Positions 24,032 to 33,238 of a DNA stretch of 64,000 nucleotides are shown here, in pieces. The translations under genes and the position numbers were made by a program. Positions within the stretch are counted from its first letter, which is position 1, and each line of letters starts with the position of its first letter. This DNA comes from Sinomonas terrae (GTDB lineage Bacteria > Actinomycetota > Actinomycetes > Actinomycetales > Micrococcaceae), in contig NZ_JAKZBV010000001.1 in the NCBI RefSeq assembly GCF_022539255.1, positions 4,340,001 to 4,404,000 of the forward strand, in the 5' to 3' direction. The notes under the pieces were generated by a model. The model was not told where the DNA came from and made no database searches. It worked only from the letters and a program-made list of their open reading frames with translations.

Positions 24032-25549
24032 ATGTTCCAGACCGCCTCGCACACTCGTGCCCGCGTCGCGTCAGGATCGGCGTGGCGATGGCTCGCGCTT
24101 GCGACGCTCATGTTCCCGGTGTTGCTCATCGCCGTCGACAACACGGTCCTCGCCTTCGCACTCCCCGAGATCTCGCTCGCCCTGCAGCCCAGCAGCACCG
24201 AGGCGCTCTGGATCGTGGACGTCTACGCGCTCGTGCTCGCTGGGCTGCTCGTGCCAATGGGCAGTATCGGCGACCGCGTCGGCCGGCGGAGGATCCTCCT
24301 CGTCGGCGCCACTGGTTTCGCCGCTGTCTCCGCCATCGCAGCATTCGCCACGACCCCGGCACAGCTCATCGGCGCCCGAGCGCTCATCGGGGTGTTCGGC
24401 TCGATGATCATGCCAGCCACCCTCTCGCTCATCCGCAACATCTTCCCGGACGACGCCGAGCGTCGCCTCGCCATCGCCATCTGGGCAGCCACATACTCGG
24501 GCGGCGCGGCGCTGGGTCCCCTCGTGGGCGGAGCCCTCCTCGAGCACTTCGCGTGGGGCTCCGTGTTCCTTCTCGCCGTACCAGCGCTCGTCCCGCTTCT
24601 CGTGCTCGCCCCGGTGCTCGTGCCCGACTCGCGCGACCCCGCGCCGTCGCCCGTCGATCCGCCGAGCATCCTCCTCATCGCCGGGGCAGCGACCGCGGTC
24701 GTCTACGGGGTCAAGGAACTGGCGCACGACGGCGGCGCCCCGGCTGCGCTCATCCTCGCCGCCGGCGTCGTGGCTGGCTGGGCCTTCATCCGGCGCCAAT
24801 TGCGGAAGCCGCAGCCCATGCTCGACGTCCGGCTCTTCCGCAACCCCGCGTTCAGCTCCGGACTCGCCGCGAACCTCCTGAGCATCTTCTCGCTCGTCGG
24901 GTTCACGCTCTTCCTCTCGCAGCACCTTCAGCTCGTCGCGGGAGAGTCACCGCTGCACGCGGGGCTGCTCATGCTCCCGGGCCTGGCTCTCACGATCGGG
25001 ACGGGGCTCGCGGCCGTGCGCCTTGCCGCAAGGTTCTCCGCACGGTCCGTCATGGTCGCGGGCCTGCTGCTCAACGCGCTCGGGTACGGCGTGGTTCTCG
25101 CCTTCGGCCGGGACGGCTCCCTTCCGGCGCTGCTCGCGGGCTTCGCGATCGTCGGCGCGGGAGTGGGACTCGCCGAGACCCTCTCGAACGACCTCATCAT
25201 CGCAAGCGTCCCGCCCGCGAAGGCCGGCGCGGCGTCGGCCATCTCCGAGACCGCCTACGAGCTCGGGGCCGTTCTCGGAACGGCCATCCTGGGCAGCGTG
25301 CTTGCGGCGGCGTACCGGCTCAACATCGCCGTCCCTGCGGGGCTTCCATCCGACGCCGCCGGCCGCGCCCGGGAGACGCTCGGGGGAGCGGTCGACGCCG
25401 CGCCGCTCCTTCCGAGCGGCCCGGCGTCAGAGCTGCTCGCCTCGGCTTTCCACGCGTTCGACTCCGGCGTCGCGGTGACCGCAGCGATCGGCGCCGTGCT
25501 CATGCTGGCCGCTGCCGCCGTCGTCCGCCACGCGCTCCGCGCCCGCTAG
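24032..25549 (+). CDS. MFS drug-efflux transporter, DHA2 (14-TM) type
   Basis: A 505-residue proton-driven efflux pump of the QacA/SmvA/EmrB group with about 14 membrane spans. Family marks are VDNTVLAFALPEI in TM1, LWIVDVYALVLAGLLVPMGSIGD and motif A GDRVGRRRILL after TM2, and motif C GGAALGPLVGG in TM5. ATG at 24032 is preferred: AAGGAG lies six bases upstream, whereas the in-frame ATG at 24026 abuts the ribosome-binding site. Controlled by the divergent TetR via the 36-bp palindrome. Likely exports cationic biocides or drugs. Confidence 0.93.
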   Translation: MFQTASHTRARVASGSAWRWLALATLMFPVLLIAVDNTVLAFALPEISLALQPSSTEALWIVDVYALVLAGLLVPMGSIGDRVGRRRILLVGATGFAAVSAIAAFATTPAQLIGARALIGVFGSMIMPATLSLIRNIFPDDAERRLAIAIWAATYSGGAALGPLVGGALLEHFAWGSVFLLAVPALVPLLVLAPVLVPDSRDPAPSPVDPPSILLIAGAATAVVYGVKELAHDGGAPAALILAAGVVAGWAFIRRQLRKPQPMLDVRLFRNPAFSSGLAANLLSIFSLVGFTLFLSQHLQLVAGESPLHAGLLMLPGLALTIGTGLAAVRLAARFSARSVMVAGLLLNALGYGVVLAFGRDGSLPALLAGFAIVGAGVGLAETLSNDLIIASVPPAKAGAASAISETAYELGAVLGTAILGSVLAAAYRLNIAVPAGLPSDAAGRARETLGGAVDAAPLLPSGPASELLASAFHAFDSGVAVTAAIGAVLMLAAAAVVRHALRAR

Positions 25550-26243
25550 CGGACCTTGTCCTTGAGGAACTGCACCGCCCGCGACCACGCGAGCTTCGCC
25601 GCCTCGGGACGATAGTTGCCCTGAGGGTTGGAGTCGTTGGCGAAGGCGTGGCCGGCGTCGTAGAAGAAGAACTCGACCTCGGTCCCCGACTCGCGCCGAA
25701 TCTGCTCCTCCTGCTTCCGGGCCTCGGCCGCCGGATAGCCGCGGTCGTGCTCTCCGTAATGCCCCTGAATGGCGGCGCGCACACCGGAGAAGTCGTTGGG
25801 CACGCCCTGGCCGACGCCGTAGAACGGCACCGCCGCGCTCACCCGCTCGCCCTGCTGGGCGGCGAGCTGCAGGACGAAGCCCCCGCCCATGCAGAAGCCG
25901 ATCGCGCCGACGGTCGAGCTCGTGACCTCGGGAAGGGAGAGAAGGTAGTCGACGGCGCCGGCGAGCAGGCGGGCGCCCTCCTCCTCCGGGAGGTCGCGCA
26001 TGATCCGGGCTGCCTCCGCACCGTCGTGCGCCACCCGGCCGCCGTAGAGGTCCGGCGCAAGCGCGACGAAGCCCTCGGCCGCGAGACGATCGGTGATGTC
26101 CCGGATGTGGTCGACGAGCCCCCACCACTCCTGGATCACGATAACGCCCGGCCCCGAACCGGACTCGGGCCGAGCGAGGTATCCGTGGGCCTCCCGCCCG
26201 GTGAAGGGAACGTGACATTCTGGAAAGGCCGCTGTTCGTTCAT
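25546..26243 (-). CDS. Dienelactone hydrolase family protein, with apparent frameshift near the N-terminus
   Basis: The body (from GTG 26139) is a clear alpha/beta hydrolase of the DLH type: VIQEWWGLVDHIRDITDRL, the cysteine nucleophile in GFCMGGGFVLQ, the acid in GEHDRGYP, and the histidine in YDAGHAFAND. The expected N-terminal strands are present but split: ATG at 26243 gives MNEQRPFQNVTFPSPGG in one frame, and EAHGYLARPESGSGPGVIV continues in another. One base appears missing around 26190-26198, in a GGGCGGGAGG run. Either a sequencing error in a G-run or a real frameshift; without the first strands the protein is probably unstable. It overlaps the MFS stop by four bases on the opposite strand. 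Confidence 0.8.
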
Positions 26244-26299
26244 GCGACCACGCTAGTCGGATGCTGCCCGCGCGCGTAGCCGCAGCGTAGCGTGGGTAT

Positions 26300-27838
26300 A
26301 TGGACTGGGTGCTCTGGTTCAGCGCGCCAGACTACGAGCTGGCAAGAATTGTGCTCCAGCGGGGCGTCGCCGCCCTGTACTTCGTTGCGTTCCTCTCGAG
26401 CCTCAATCAGTTCCCTGCCCTGCTCGGCGAACGCGGCCTGCTCCCGGTGCCGGACTTCGTCTCAGCGTTCCACCGCCTCCGCCGGCCCACGCTGTTCCGC
26501 TGGGGGTACTCCGACCGGCTGCTGCGCTGGATGTGTGCCGGCGGGCTCGTCGTCTCGGGGCTCATCGTCCTCGGAATCCCCCAGCTCGGGCCGCCATGGA
26601 TCCCGCTCGTCGCGTTCCTCATCCTGTGGGTCCTCTACATGTCGATCGTGAACGTCGGCCAGACGTTCTACGGCTTCGGATGGGAGATGCTCCTGCTCGA
26701 GGCGGGGTTCACGGTCGCGTTCCTGGGCTCCGATCAGAGCCCGCCGCCCACGGCGATGCTGCTCGTGACGGCCTGGCTCGCGTTCCGCCTCGAATTCGGG
26801 GCGGGGATGATCAAGATTCGCGGCGGCCAGGAGTGGCGCGACCTCACGGCCCTCTACTACCACCACGAGACGCAGCCCATGCCCGGGCCGCTCAGCCGGC
26901 AGTTCCACCTGCTGCCAAAGCCTCTGCACAAGGTTGAGGTGGTCGGGAACCACTTCGCGCAGCTCGTGGTGCCGTTCTTCCTGTTCGCGCCGCAACCGCT
27001 CGCGACCATCGCGGCCGCGATAGTCGTCGTGACCCAGCTGTGGCTCATCCTCTCGGGCAACTTCGCATGGCTCAACTGGTCCGCGATTGTGCTTGCGTTC
27101 TCAGCCGTGAGCGATCGCGTGGTCCACGCCGTCCTCCCGTTCATGCCGGTGCAGTATTCGTCGGAATCGTGGGCTGTGGCGGCGTCGCGGTCCGACGGCG
27201 TATGGTCAGGCGGCCTCTTCGCGGGCGGCCTCGGCGAGCCCACCGGCTACCCGGGCGACGTCTTCTCCTGGATATGGTCCGTCGTCGCCCTCGCCGCGGC
27301 GGTCTTCCTGGCCGTCCTCGGCTACCAGCCCCTCAAGAACCTCTTCTCGCGCCGCCAGCTCATGAACGCGGCCTTCAACCGCTGGATGCTGGGCAACACC
27401 TATGGGGCTTTCGGGAGCGTCACCAAGCGGCGGGTCGAGATCGTGGTCGAGGGAACGCTCGACGACGACCCCTCCGACGACGCCGACTGGCGCGAGTACC
27501 GCTTCAAGGGCAAGCCCGGGGAGCCGGGGCGACTTCCCCGCCAATGGGCGCCGTACCACCTTCGCCTCGACTGGCTCATGTGGTTCCTGCCGCTGCGCAC
27601 GGTTCACGAGGAGTGGTTCTACGCGTTCCTGTTCAAGCTCCTCGAGGCCGACCCCGCCATCCTCCGCCTCCTCCGCGCCGACCCGTTCCACGGGGAACGT
27701 CCTCGGTGGATCCGCGTGCGCAACGCGCTCTACGAGTTCTCGAGCCGCGAGCGGTTCCGCGAGACGCACGAGCGCTGGAACATCACGCCGCTCCGCGTTC
27801 TCATCCGGCCGATCGAGCTGCGGGACGTGGCGGCGTAG
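26300..27838 (+). CDS. Lipase maturation factor family membrane protein
   Basis: A 512-residue polytopic membrane protein of the LMF1 family. Hallmarks are the early FPALLGERGLLPVPDF, the central WLAFRLEFGAGMIKIRGGQEWRDLTALYYHHETQPMPGP block, and the C-terminal RWAPYHLRLDWLMWFLPL-like region (RQWAPYHLRLDWLMWF). Vertebrate LMF1 supports folding of dimeric lipases in the ER; bacterial homologues are uncharacterised, and no lipase gene is adjacent. No ribosome-binding site precedes ATG 26300, and TAGCGT at 26287-26292 may be a -10 of a leaderless transcript. Confidence 0.92.
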   Translation: MDWVLWFSAPDYELARIVLQRGVAALYFVAFLSSLNQFPALLGERGLLPVPDFVSAFHRLRRPTLFRWGYSDRLLRWMCAGGLVVSGLIVLGIPQLGPPWIPLVAFLILWVLYMSIVNVGQTFYGFGWEMLLLEAGFTVAFLGSDQSPPPTAMLLVTAWLAFRLEFGAGMIKIRGGQEWRDLTALYYHHETQPMPGPLSRQFHLLPKPLHKVEVVGNHFAQLVVPFFLFAPQPLATIAAAIVVVTQLWLILSGNFAWLNWSAIVLAFSAVSDRVVHAVLPFMPVQYSSESWAVAASRSDGVWSGGLFAGGLGEPTGYPGDVFSWIWSVVALAAAVFLAVLGYQPLKNLFSRRQLMNAAFNRWMLGNTYGAFGSVTKRRVEIVVEGTLDDDPSDDADWREYRFKGKPGEPGRLPRQWAPYHLRLDWLMWFLPLRTVHEEWFYAFLFKLLEADPAILRLLRADPFHGERPRWIRVRNALYEFSSRERFRETHERWNITPLRVLIRPIELRDVAA

Positions 27839-28306
27839 GGCGCCGGTCCGCCGCAGGGGCGCCGGTTTACCGCAGAGGCGCCGGGCCCCACCCCCGCCTT
27901 TCCGGCCAACCCCCTTCCCCGACGTGTTTCCGCCGGTTCCCCACGGGTTTGCGCCGGTTTCCCCAACAGGGGCGCCGGTTCACCGCAGACGCGCCGGGCC
28001 CCACCCCCGCCTTTCCGGCCAACCCCCTTCCCCGACGTGTTTCCGCCGGTTCCCCACGGGTTTGCGCCGGTTTCCCTAACAGGGGCGCCGGTTCACCGCA
28101 GACGCGCCGGTTGACCGCAGACGCGCCGGGCGCCACCCCCTCCTTTCCGGCCAACCCCCTTCCCCGACGGGTTTCCGCCGGTTCCCCCCAACGGGTTTCC
28201 GCCGGTTTCCCCAACAGGGGCGCCGGACCGGTGCAGAGGCGCCGGGCCCCACCCCCGCCTTTCCGGTGAACCCCCTTCCCCGACGGATTTCCGCCGGTTC
28301 GCCGAG
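27839..28306. repeat. 113-bp tandem repeat block (four copies plus fragments)
   Basis: A unit beginning GGCGCCGGTTCACCGCAGAC starts at 27858, 27971, 28084 and 28219, spacing 113, 113 and 135 bp; the third copy carries a small internal duplication of CCGCAGACGCGCCGG. A partial unit precedes at 27839. Each unit contains several CGCCGGTT(C/T) sub-repeats. The 113-bp period breaks any reading frame, and stop codons appear, so it is not coding. The rest of the gap to tRNA-Leu (28307-28434) has a CACCGTGGTG palindrome at 28364-28373 and 28387-28396. Confidence 0.9.
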
Positions 28307-28434
28307 GATGACGAAGGGACGGCGTAGGGCTCGGGTTCGGGTACCGACACGTGACCACGCAACCACCGTGGTGCCCGAGACCTGGACACCGTGGTGCCGG
28401 ACACCCACATCCGGAAACGATCCCGGACACGAAA

Positions 28435-28462
28435 GAACCCCCGGTCTCAAGACCGGGGGTTC
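28435..28462 (-). terminator. Terminator downstream of tRNA-Leu
   Basis: A perfect 12-bp stem (GAACCCCCGGTC with its complement) and a 4-base loop, followed on the minus strand by TTTCG. It lies just beyond the 3' end of the tRNA gene. Confidence 0.85.
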
Positions 28463-28466
28463 ACTG

Positions 28467-28549
28467 TGCGCGAGGCGGGATTTGAACCCGCACGCCCTTT
28501 CGGACACTGGCACCTGAAGCCAGCGCGTCTGCCGTTCCGCCACTCGCGC
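28467..28549 (-). tRNA. tRNA-Leu (CAG anticodon)
   Basis: A class II tRNA of 83 nt without encoded CCA. Acceptor stem GCGCGAG pairs with CTCGCGC; the anticodon stem CTGGC/GCCAG encloses loop TTCAGGT giving anticodon CAG (decodes CUG); a long variable arm (about TGTCCGAAAGGGCGT) and T-arm GCGGG-TTCAAAT-CCCGC complete it. Its position beside fhaA is also seen near the oriC-proximal kinase operon of other Actinobacteria. Confidence 0.95.
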
Positions 28550-28774
28550 TCACGTTCCACAGGCGGCCTGAAAGGCCTGATCCCGCGAAAGCAGCGAGCT
28601 CAAGCATAGCCGAGCCAAAGACGGATACGAAATCGACACTTGGGTCTGGGGGCACAACCGAGGCTGCGAATCGGGAGTTTTCAGAACAGCCCAGTAGTAT
28701 CGGAGAAGCATCGAACGCACGCGCAGCGCTTCGCCGCGCGCTCCGACTGACGGCGAGCCGAGAGGAGGACGGCC

Positions 28775-29578
28775 ATGGGACTGCTCGATCGCCTCGAGCT
28801 CGGCATTGAAAAGGCCGTGCACGGCGTCTTCTCGCGAGGCAACGCCCAGATCCAGCCTGTCGAGATTGCGAGTCGCCTGCGACGGGTCATGGACAACCAG
28901 GCCATTGCTATTTCACAGGGCCGGACGCTCGCGCCGAACATCTTCGAGGCGCGCCTCGGGGACAACGACTTCGACCGCGTCCAGCAATGGGGCCAGCCGC
29001 TGGCCGAGGAGCTGTGCGACGTCGCCGTCCAGCACGCCCGCTCGCAGGGCTACACCCTGCAGGGCCCCGTCCGCTTCTCGTTCAAGCACGACGGCGACCT
29101 CAAGCCTGGCGCTTTCGAGGTCACCGCGCGCTCGGAGAAGAGCTCGGCCCCGCCGCCCATGGCGGCAGCACCCCGCCGACCGGTCCCGCCCGCGCCCCCT
29201 CGCGTGCCGTCCGCGCCGAACCGCTTCCCTGCCGGGGCGTTCCCCGGGGGTGCGACCATGCAGCAGCCGCTCCACCTCCACCCCGTCCTCGAGATCGATG
29301 GGCAGCGGTATTCGCTCAACGCCGACTCGGTTGTCCTCGGCCGTTCGTCCGAGGCGGATGTCGTCGTGGACGACACGGGAGTCTCGCGCCGCCACCTCGA
29401 GATCCGTCGGAACCAAGGCCGCGTCTACGCCGTCGACCTCGGCTCGACCAACGGCAGCTACGTCAATGGCGAACGGGTCAACGGCTCCGTCGAGCTCCTG
29501 GACGGCGCGACGATCGCGATGGGGCGTACGCGCATAGTCTTCAGAATGCTGCCGGCCCCGCTAGGAGGGTCCGCGTGA
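28775..29578 (+). CDS. fhaA: FhaA: DUF3662 and FHA domain protein
   Basis: A 267-residue cytoplasmic adaptor. The N-terminal DUF3662 domain (MGLLDRLELGIEKAVHGVFSR, residues 1-120) is followed by a Pro/Ala-rich linker and a C-terminal FHA domain (about 175-260) with LGRSSEADVVVDDTGVSRRHLEI and LGSTNGSYVNG, which binds phosphothreonine. In mycobacteria FhaA binds the phosphorylated pseudokinase of MviN and slows peptidoglycan synthesis. ATG 28775 follows GAGGAGG. First gene of a seven-gene operon; a TAGTAT at 28695-28700 is a candidate -10. Confidence 0.95.
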   Translation: MGLLDRLELGIEKAVHGVFSRGNAQIQPVEIASRLRRVMDNQAIAISQGRTLAPNIFEARLGDNDFDRVQQWGQPLAEELCDVAVQHARSQGYTLQGPVRFSFKHDGDLKPGAFEVTARSEKSSAPPPMAAAPRRPVPPAPPRVPSAPNRFPAGAFPGGATMQQPLHLHPVLEIDGQRYSLNADSVVLGRSSEADVVVDDTGVSRRHLEIRRNQGRVYAVDLGSTNGSYVNGERVNGSVELLDGATIAMGRTRIVFRMLPAPLGGSA

Positions 29579-30051
29579 ACGAACTGACGCTCACCGTCCT
29601 CCGTCTCGGCTTCCTCGTGCTCATGTGGGTGCTCGTCTTCAGCATCGTCGGCGCGATGCGGCGGGACCTCCTGGTCGGGCGGCGCCACAAGACGGGAGCA
29701 CCGAGCGCGCGCGAGGTCCGCAAGAACCCCGCCCTCGCGGAGCCACCGCCGCCGCGGCAGCAGGCGCACGAACTCGTCGTCGTCGAGGGACCTCTGGCGG
29801 GGGCCAGCATGGCGCTCGGCGAGAGCCCCATCCTGCTCGGCCGCGCGCAGGAGGCCACGCTCGTGCTCGAGGACGACTATGCCTCGGGGCGCCACGCACG
29901 CCTGTTCCCCCAGGGAAGCCGCTGGTTCATCGAGGATCTCGGCTCGACGAACGGCACCTATCTCGCTGACCGCCAGCTCACCCGTGCCCAGCCCGTCGAG
30001 CTCAACGTCCCGATCCGCATCGGGAAGACCGTGATCGAGCTGAGGCCCTGA
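29575..30051 (+). CDS. fhaB: FhaB (FipA-like): membrane-anchored FHA protein
   Basis: A 158-residue protein with one N-terminal transmembrane segment (LTVLRLGFLVLMWVLVFSIVGAM), a basic linker, and a C-terminal FHA domain (LLGRAQEATLVLEDDYASGRHARL, DLGSTNGTYL). In M. tuberculosis the equivalent is a PknA/PknB substrate that links to FtsZ/FtsQ under stress. GTG start at 29575 overlaps the fhaA stop by four bases after an AGGAGGG. Confidence 0.95.
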   Translation: MNELTLTVLRLGFLVLMWVLVFSIVGAMRRDLLVGRRHKTGAPSAREVRKNPALAEPPPPRQQAHELVVVEGPLAGASMALGESPILLGRAQEATLVLEDDYASGRHARLFPQGSRWFIEDLGSTNGTYLADRQLTRAQPVELNVPIRIGKTVIELRP

Positions 30052-30053
30052 AC

Positions 30054-31811
30054 TTGCCGGATACCCAGCTGATCCTGCGGTACGCGGCCCGGTCCGACGT
30101 CGGCAGGCTGCGCGCCAAGAACGACGACTCCGCCTACGCGGGCCGTCACCTAGCCGTCGTCGCTGATGGGATGGGCGGCCACGCGGGCGGCGACGTAGCC
30201 AGTGCCTCCACGGTCCTCGACCTGGTCCACCTCGACCACGGCGGGTACGGAGACAGCGGCGAGGCAGGCACCGTGCTCGCGGACGAGATTCAGACGGCGA
30301 ACTCCCTCCTCTCGGAACTCGTGGCCGCCAATCCCAAGCTCGCGGGCATGGGAACGACTGTCACGGCGATCCTCCTCAACGGATCAAAGCTCGCGTTCGC
30401 GCACATCGGTGACTCCCGCGCCTACCGCCTGCGCGGCAACAAGTTCGAGCAGATGAGCGTGGACCACACGTTCGTCCAGAGGCTCATCAACGAAGGCCGC
30501 CTGCGTCCCGAGGAGGCGGAGACCCACCCGCACAAGAACGTCCTCATGCGCGTCCTGGGCGACGTCGACGCAAGCCCCGAGCTGGATCTGACCTCCTTCG
30601 ACGTCGAAGAGGGCGAGCGCTGGCTTCTGTGTTCGGACGGGCTCAACTACGTTCCCCACCCGATCGTCGAGCGGACCGTGCACGAGATCGAGGATCCGGG
30701 CGAGTGCGCGGACAAGCTCATCGCGCTGACCCTCGCGGCGGGGGCACCGGACAACGTGACCGTGATCGTGGCCGACATTGTCGCGGGCACCATGGTCGAC
30801 GACGAGAGTGGGATCGACGACGAGAAGCCCGTCGCCGCCCCCGCTGCCGCTGCCACGGTCACCGCCTCCGCCGCGGCACGGACGCCCGTGACGTCCGCCG
30901 CCCGCGCCGAATCCCCCACAGGCAAGGCGGCTTCCGGGGCGCCGGCCGGCGAATCCCCTGCTTCTGCAGGAGCAGGGGCAGCAGCTGGATCAGGCACAGC
31001 GGCAGAATCAGGCCCAGGTGCCGCGAAGGGGCCTGACGACCCCGAGAGCGGCGAGCTCGGCGAGGACGAGTCAGCCCGCCACGAAGTCCCGACGGATCCG
31101 AACCTCGGCGCCCATCTCTCCGCGGAAGTCCTCCGGCGCGAGCTGGACAGCCGCCCCCACGAGCTCGTTGGGGCAGCAGCCGCGGCCGCCGAGAGCGGTT
31201 CGCTCCCCTCTGTTGCGAGCAGGACGGCGGCACGCCGCGCCGCGGCCCTCCTCACCCACGGCGCCGAGCCGGAGCCCGAGGTCGAAGAAACCGAGGCTGA
31301 GGCCGACACGACGCGGCGCCGGCTTCGGCGGTGGGTCAGGATCATCCTCGCGGCGGTCGTGGCCGTCGCGATAGTGCTCGGCCTCTGGCTCGGCTATGCG
31401 TGGACGCAGACGCGCTACTACGTCGGGGCGTACAACAACCACGTAGCGATCTTCAACGGCGTCTCCCAGACGCTCGGTCCGATCTCGCTCTCGAAGGTCT
31501 ACACCACGACGGACATCACCATGAACTCGCTTCCGGACTTCCAGCAGCAGCGGCTGCAGGCGGGAGTCGCAGCCAACAGTCTTTCCGAGGCTCAGGACAT
31601 CATTGCCAACCTCCGCAACAACCCCGACAGCTGCCTGAACTCGCCGTCGTCCTCCTCTCCGACGGCTTCAGCCACGCATTCTGCCTCCGCTTCGGCGTCG
31701 GCGACGGCGATCCCGCCCGGGCACCCCACGCCGTCGCCCTCGGGATCGCATCCCTCGAGCAGCCCCTCGAGCAGCCCCTTGCCCACCAACCCGTGCTTGG
31801 GAGGCCAATAG
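30054..31811 (+). CDS. pstP: PstP-type PP2C serine/threonine phosphatase
   Basis: A 585-residue phosphatase that reverses PknA/PknB phosphorylation. The catalytic PPM domain (residues 5-240) has RLRAKNDDSAY, VADGMGGHAGGD, MGTTVTAIL, HIGDSRAYR, LCSDGL and GAPDNVTVIV with the metal-binding aspartates. A long Ala/Pro/Glu-rich cytoplasmic linker (about 250-415), one transmembrane helix (IILAAVVAVAIVLGLWLGYAW) and an extracytoplasmic Ser/Pro-rich tail follow. Start is TTG at 30054, two bases past the fhaB stop, the only start fitting the conserved N-terminus. Confidence 0.95.
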   Translation: MPDTQLILRYAARSDVGRLRAKNDDSAYAGRHLAVVADGMGGHAGGDVASASTVLDLVHLDHGGYGDSGEAGTVLADEIQTANSLLSELVAANPKLAGMGTTVTAILLNGSKLAFAHIGDSRAYRLRGNKFEQMSVDHTFVQRLINEGRLRPEEAETHPHKNVLMRVLGDVDASPELDLTSFDVEEGERWLLCSDGLNYVPHPIVERTVHEIEDPGECADKLIALTLAAGAPDNVTVIVADIVAGTMVDDESGIDDEKPVAAPAAAATVTASAAARTPVTSAARAESPTGKAASGAPAGESPASAGAGAAAGSGTAAESGPGAAKGPDDPESGELGEDESARHEVPTDPNLGAHLSAEVLRRELDSRPHELVGAAAAAAESGSLPSVASRTAARRAAALLTHGAEPEPEVEETEAEADTTRRRLRRWVRIILAAVVAVAIVLGLWLGYAWTQTRYYVGAYNNHVAIFNGVSQTLGPISLSKVYTTTDITMNSLPDFQQQRLQAGVAANSLSEAQDIIANLRNNPDSCLNSPSSSSPTASATHSASASASATAIPPGHPTPSPSGSHPSSSPSSSPLPTNPCLGGQ

Positions 31812-33238
31812 TGAGCGCTGTCGACGCCGCCGTGCGCCCACGGCGCAACATCGAACTCGTCCTGCTGATCCTCGCCCTCATCGTGGGGTGCGGCGCTAAC
31901 GCCCTGACCGCGCTCAACGAGGGCACGCCGCTCGGCAACAACTTCTGGCTCGAGAGCCTGACGATCACGGTTGCATCGCTCGCTCTGCATGTTTCCCTGC
32001 GGTTTCGAGCGAAGTATGCCGATCCGCTCATCCTTCCGATCGTCGTGGCCCTCAACGGGCTCGGCCTCGCAATGATCCACCGGCTCGACACGCCCCAGAC
32101 GGACTACGGCAACGCGCAGGCCCGCTGGACCGTGATCGGCATGGCCCTCGCGGCCATCGTCATCTGGTTCCTCAAGGACCACCGGACGCTTCGCCGCTTC
32201 ACGTACATCTCGCTCATCCTGAGCGCCGTCCTGCTCGTGCTCCCGCTCGTGCCAGGGATCACTGCGGGCGACATCAACGGCGCCCAGGTGTGGATCCGGG
32301 TCGGCTCGGCCTCGTTCCAGCCGGGCGAGGTCGCGAAGATCACGATCGGCATCTTCTTTGCGGGCTACCTCTCGACCAACCGCGACCTCATCCTGCTCGC
32401 GGGGCGGCGCATCGGCAAGCTCCAACTCCCGCGCTTCCGCGATCTGGGGCCCATGGTCATCGCGTGGCTCGCGAGCATCGGAATCCTGATCTTCCAGCAT
32501 GACCTCGGCATGTCGATCCTCTTCTTCGGGATCTTCATCTCGATGATCTACGTCGCGACGAGCCGGGCAAGCTGGGCGCTTCTGGGCATCATCCTCATGT
32601 TTGCGGGCTCGGTGGCCGCGGGCTCGATCTTCCCGCACATCGCCCTGCGCGTCGACGGCTGGCTCAACGCGTTCGACCCGAACGTGTTCGGGCGCCAGTA
32701 CGGCGGCAGCTACCAGATCGTGCAGGGCCTGTTCGGCATGGCCAACGGGGGTCTGATCGGAACGGGGCTGGGCCAGGGCCGGCCGGACCTCGTGCCCTTC
32801 GCGAACTCGGACATGATCATCGCCGCGTTCGGCGAAGAGCTAGGGCTCGTGGGCCTCTTCGCGATCGTCATGATGTACGCCCTGCTCGTCACCCGCGGCA
32901 TGCGTGCCGCCATCGGCGCCCGCGACGCGTTCGGCAAGCTCCTCGCGTGCGGCCTCTCGGCCGGGATCGGGCTCCAGTGCTTCGTCGTGATCGGCGGCGT
33001 GACGCGGCTCATCCCGCTCACGGGCCTCACGACGCCGTTCCTTGCGGCCGGCGGCTCGTCGCTCCTCGCGAACTGGATCATCGTGGCCCTTCTCCTTGTC
33101 ATCTCGAATGCTGCCCGTCGTCCCGTCGACACGACGCCCATCGTGCCGGACGAAGCGTCCGGCAACACCTCGCCGTCGTCCGGCTGGCGGAGCAGCGCGC
33201 CCGAAACGTCCCTGACCCAGGCGGTGAAGCAGCAGTGA
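31811..33238 (+). CDS. rodA: FtsW/RodA/SpoVE-family SEDS peptidoglycan glycosyltransferase
   Basis: A 475-residue SEDS protein with about ten membrane spans. Marks include GAQVWIRVGSASFQPGEVAKI, the loop DLGPMVIAWLASIGILIFQHDLGMSILFFGIF, and NGGLIGTGLGQGRPDLVPFANSDMIIAAFGEELGLVG. It polymerises lipid II into glycan strands with the adjacent penicillin-binding protein. GTG start at 31811 shares one base with the pstP stop; the stop overlaps the next gene as GTGA. Operon position points to RodA (elongation/polar growth) rather than FtsW. Confidence 0.95.
   Translation: MSAVDAAVRPRRNIELVLLILALIVGCGANALTALNEGTPLGNNFWLESLTITVASLALHVSLRFRAKYADPLILPIVVALNGLGLAMIHRLDTPQTDYGNAQARWTVIGMALAAIVIWFLKDHRTLRRFTYISLILSAVLLVLPLVPGITAGDINGAQVWIRVGSASFQPGEVAKITIGIFFAGYLSTNRDLILLAGRRIGKLQLPRFRDLGPMVIAWLASIGILIFQHDLGMSILFFGIFISMIYVATSRASWALLGIILMFAGSVAAGSIFPHIALRVDGWLNAFDPNVFGRQYGGSYQIVQGLFGMANGGLIGTGLGQGRPDLVPFANSDMIIAAFGEELGLVGLFAIVMMYALLVTRGMRAAIGARDAFGKLLACGLSAGIGLQCFVVIGGVTRLIPLTGLTTPFLAAGGSSLLANWIIVALLLVISNAARRPVDTTPIVPDEASGNTSPSSGWRSSAPETSLTQAVKQQ

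Noticed and set aside
27858..28306. Possible CRISPR array
   Set aside because: Units are adjacent without unique spacers and are 113 bp long; no cas gene nearby.
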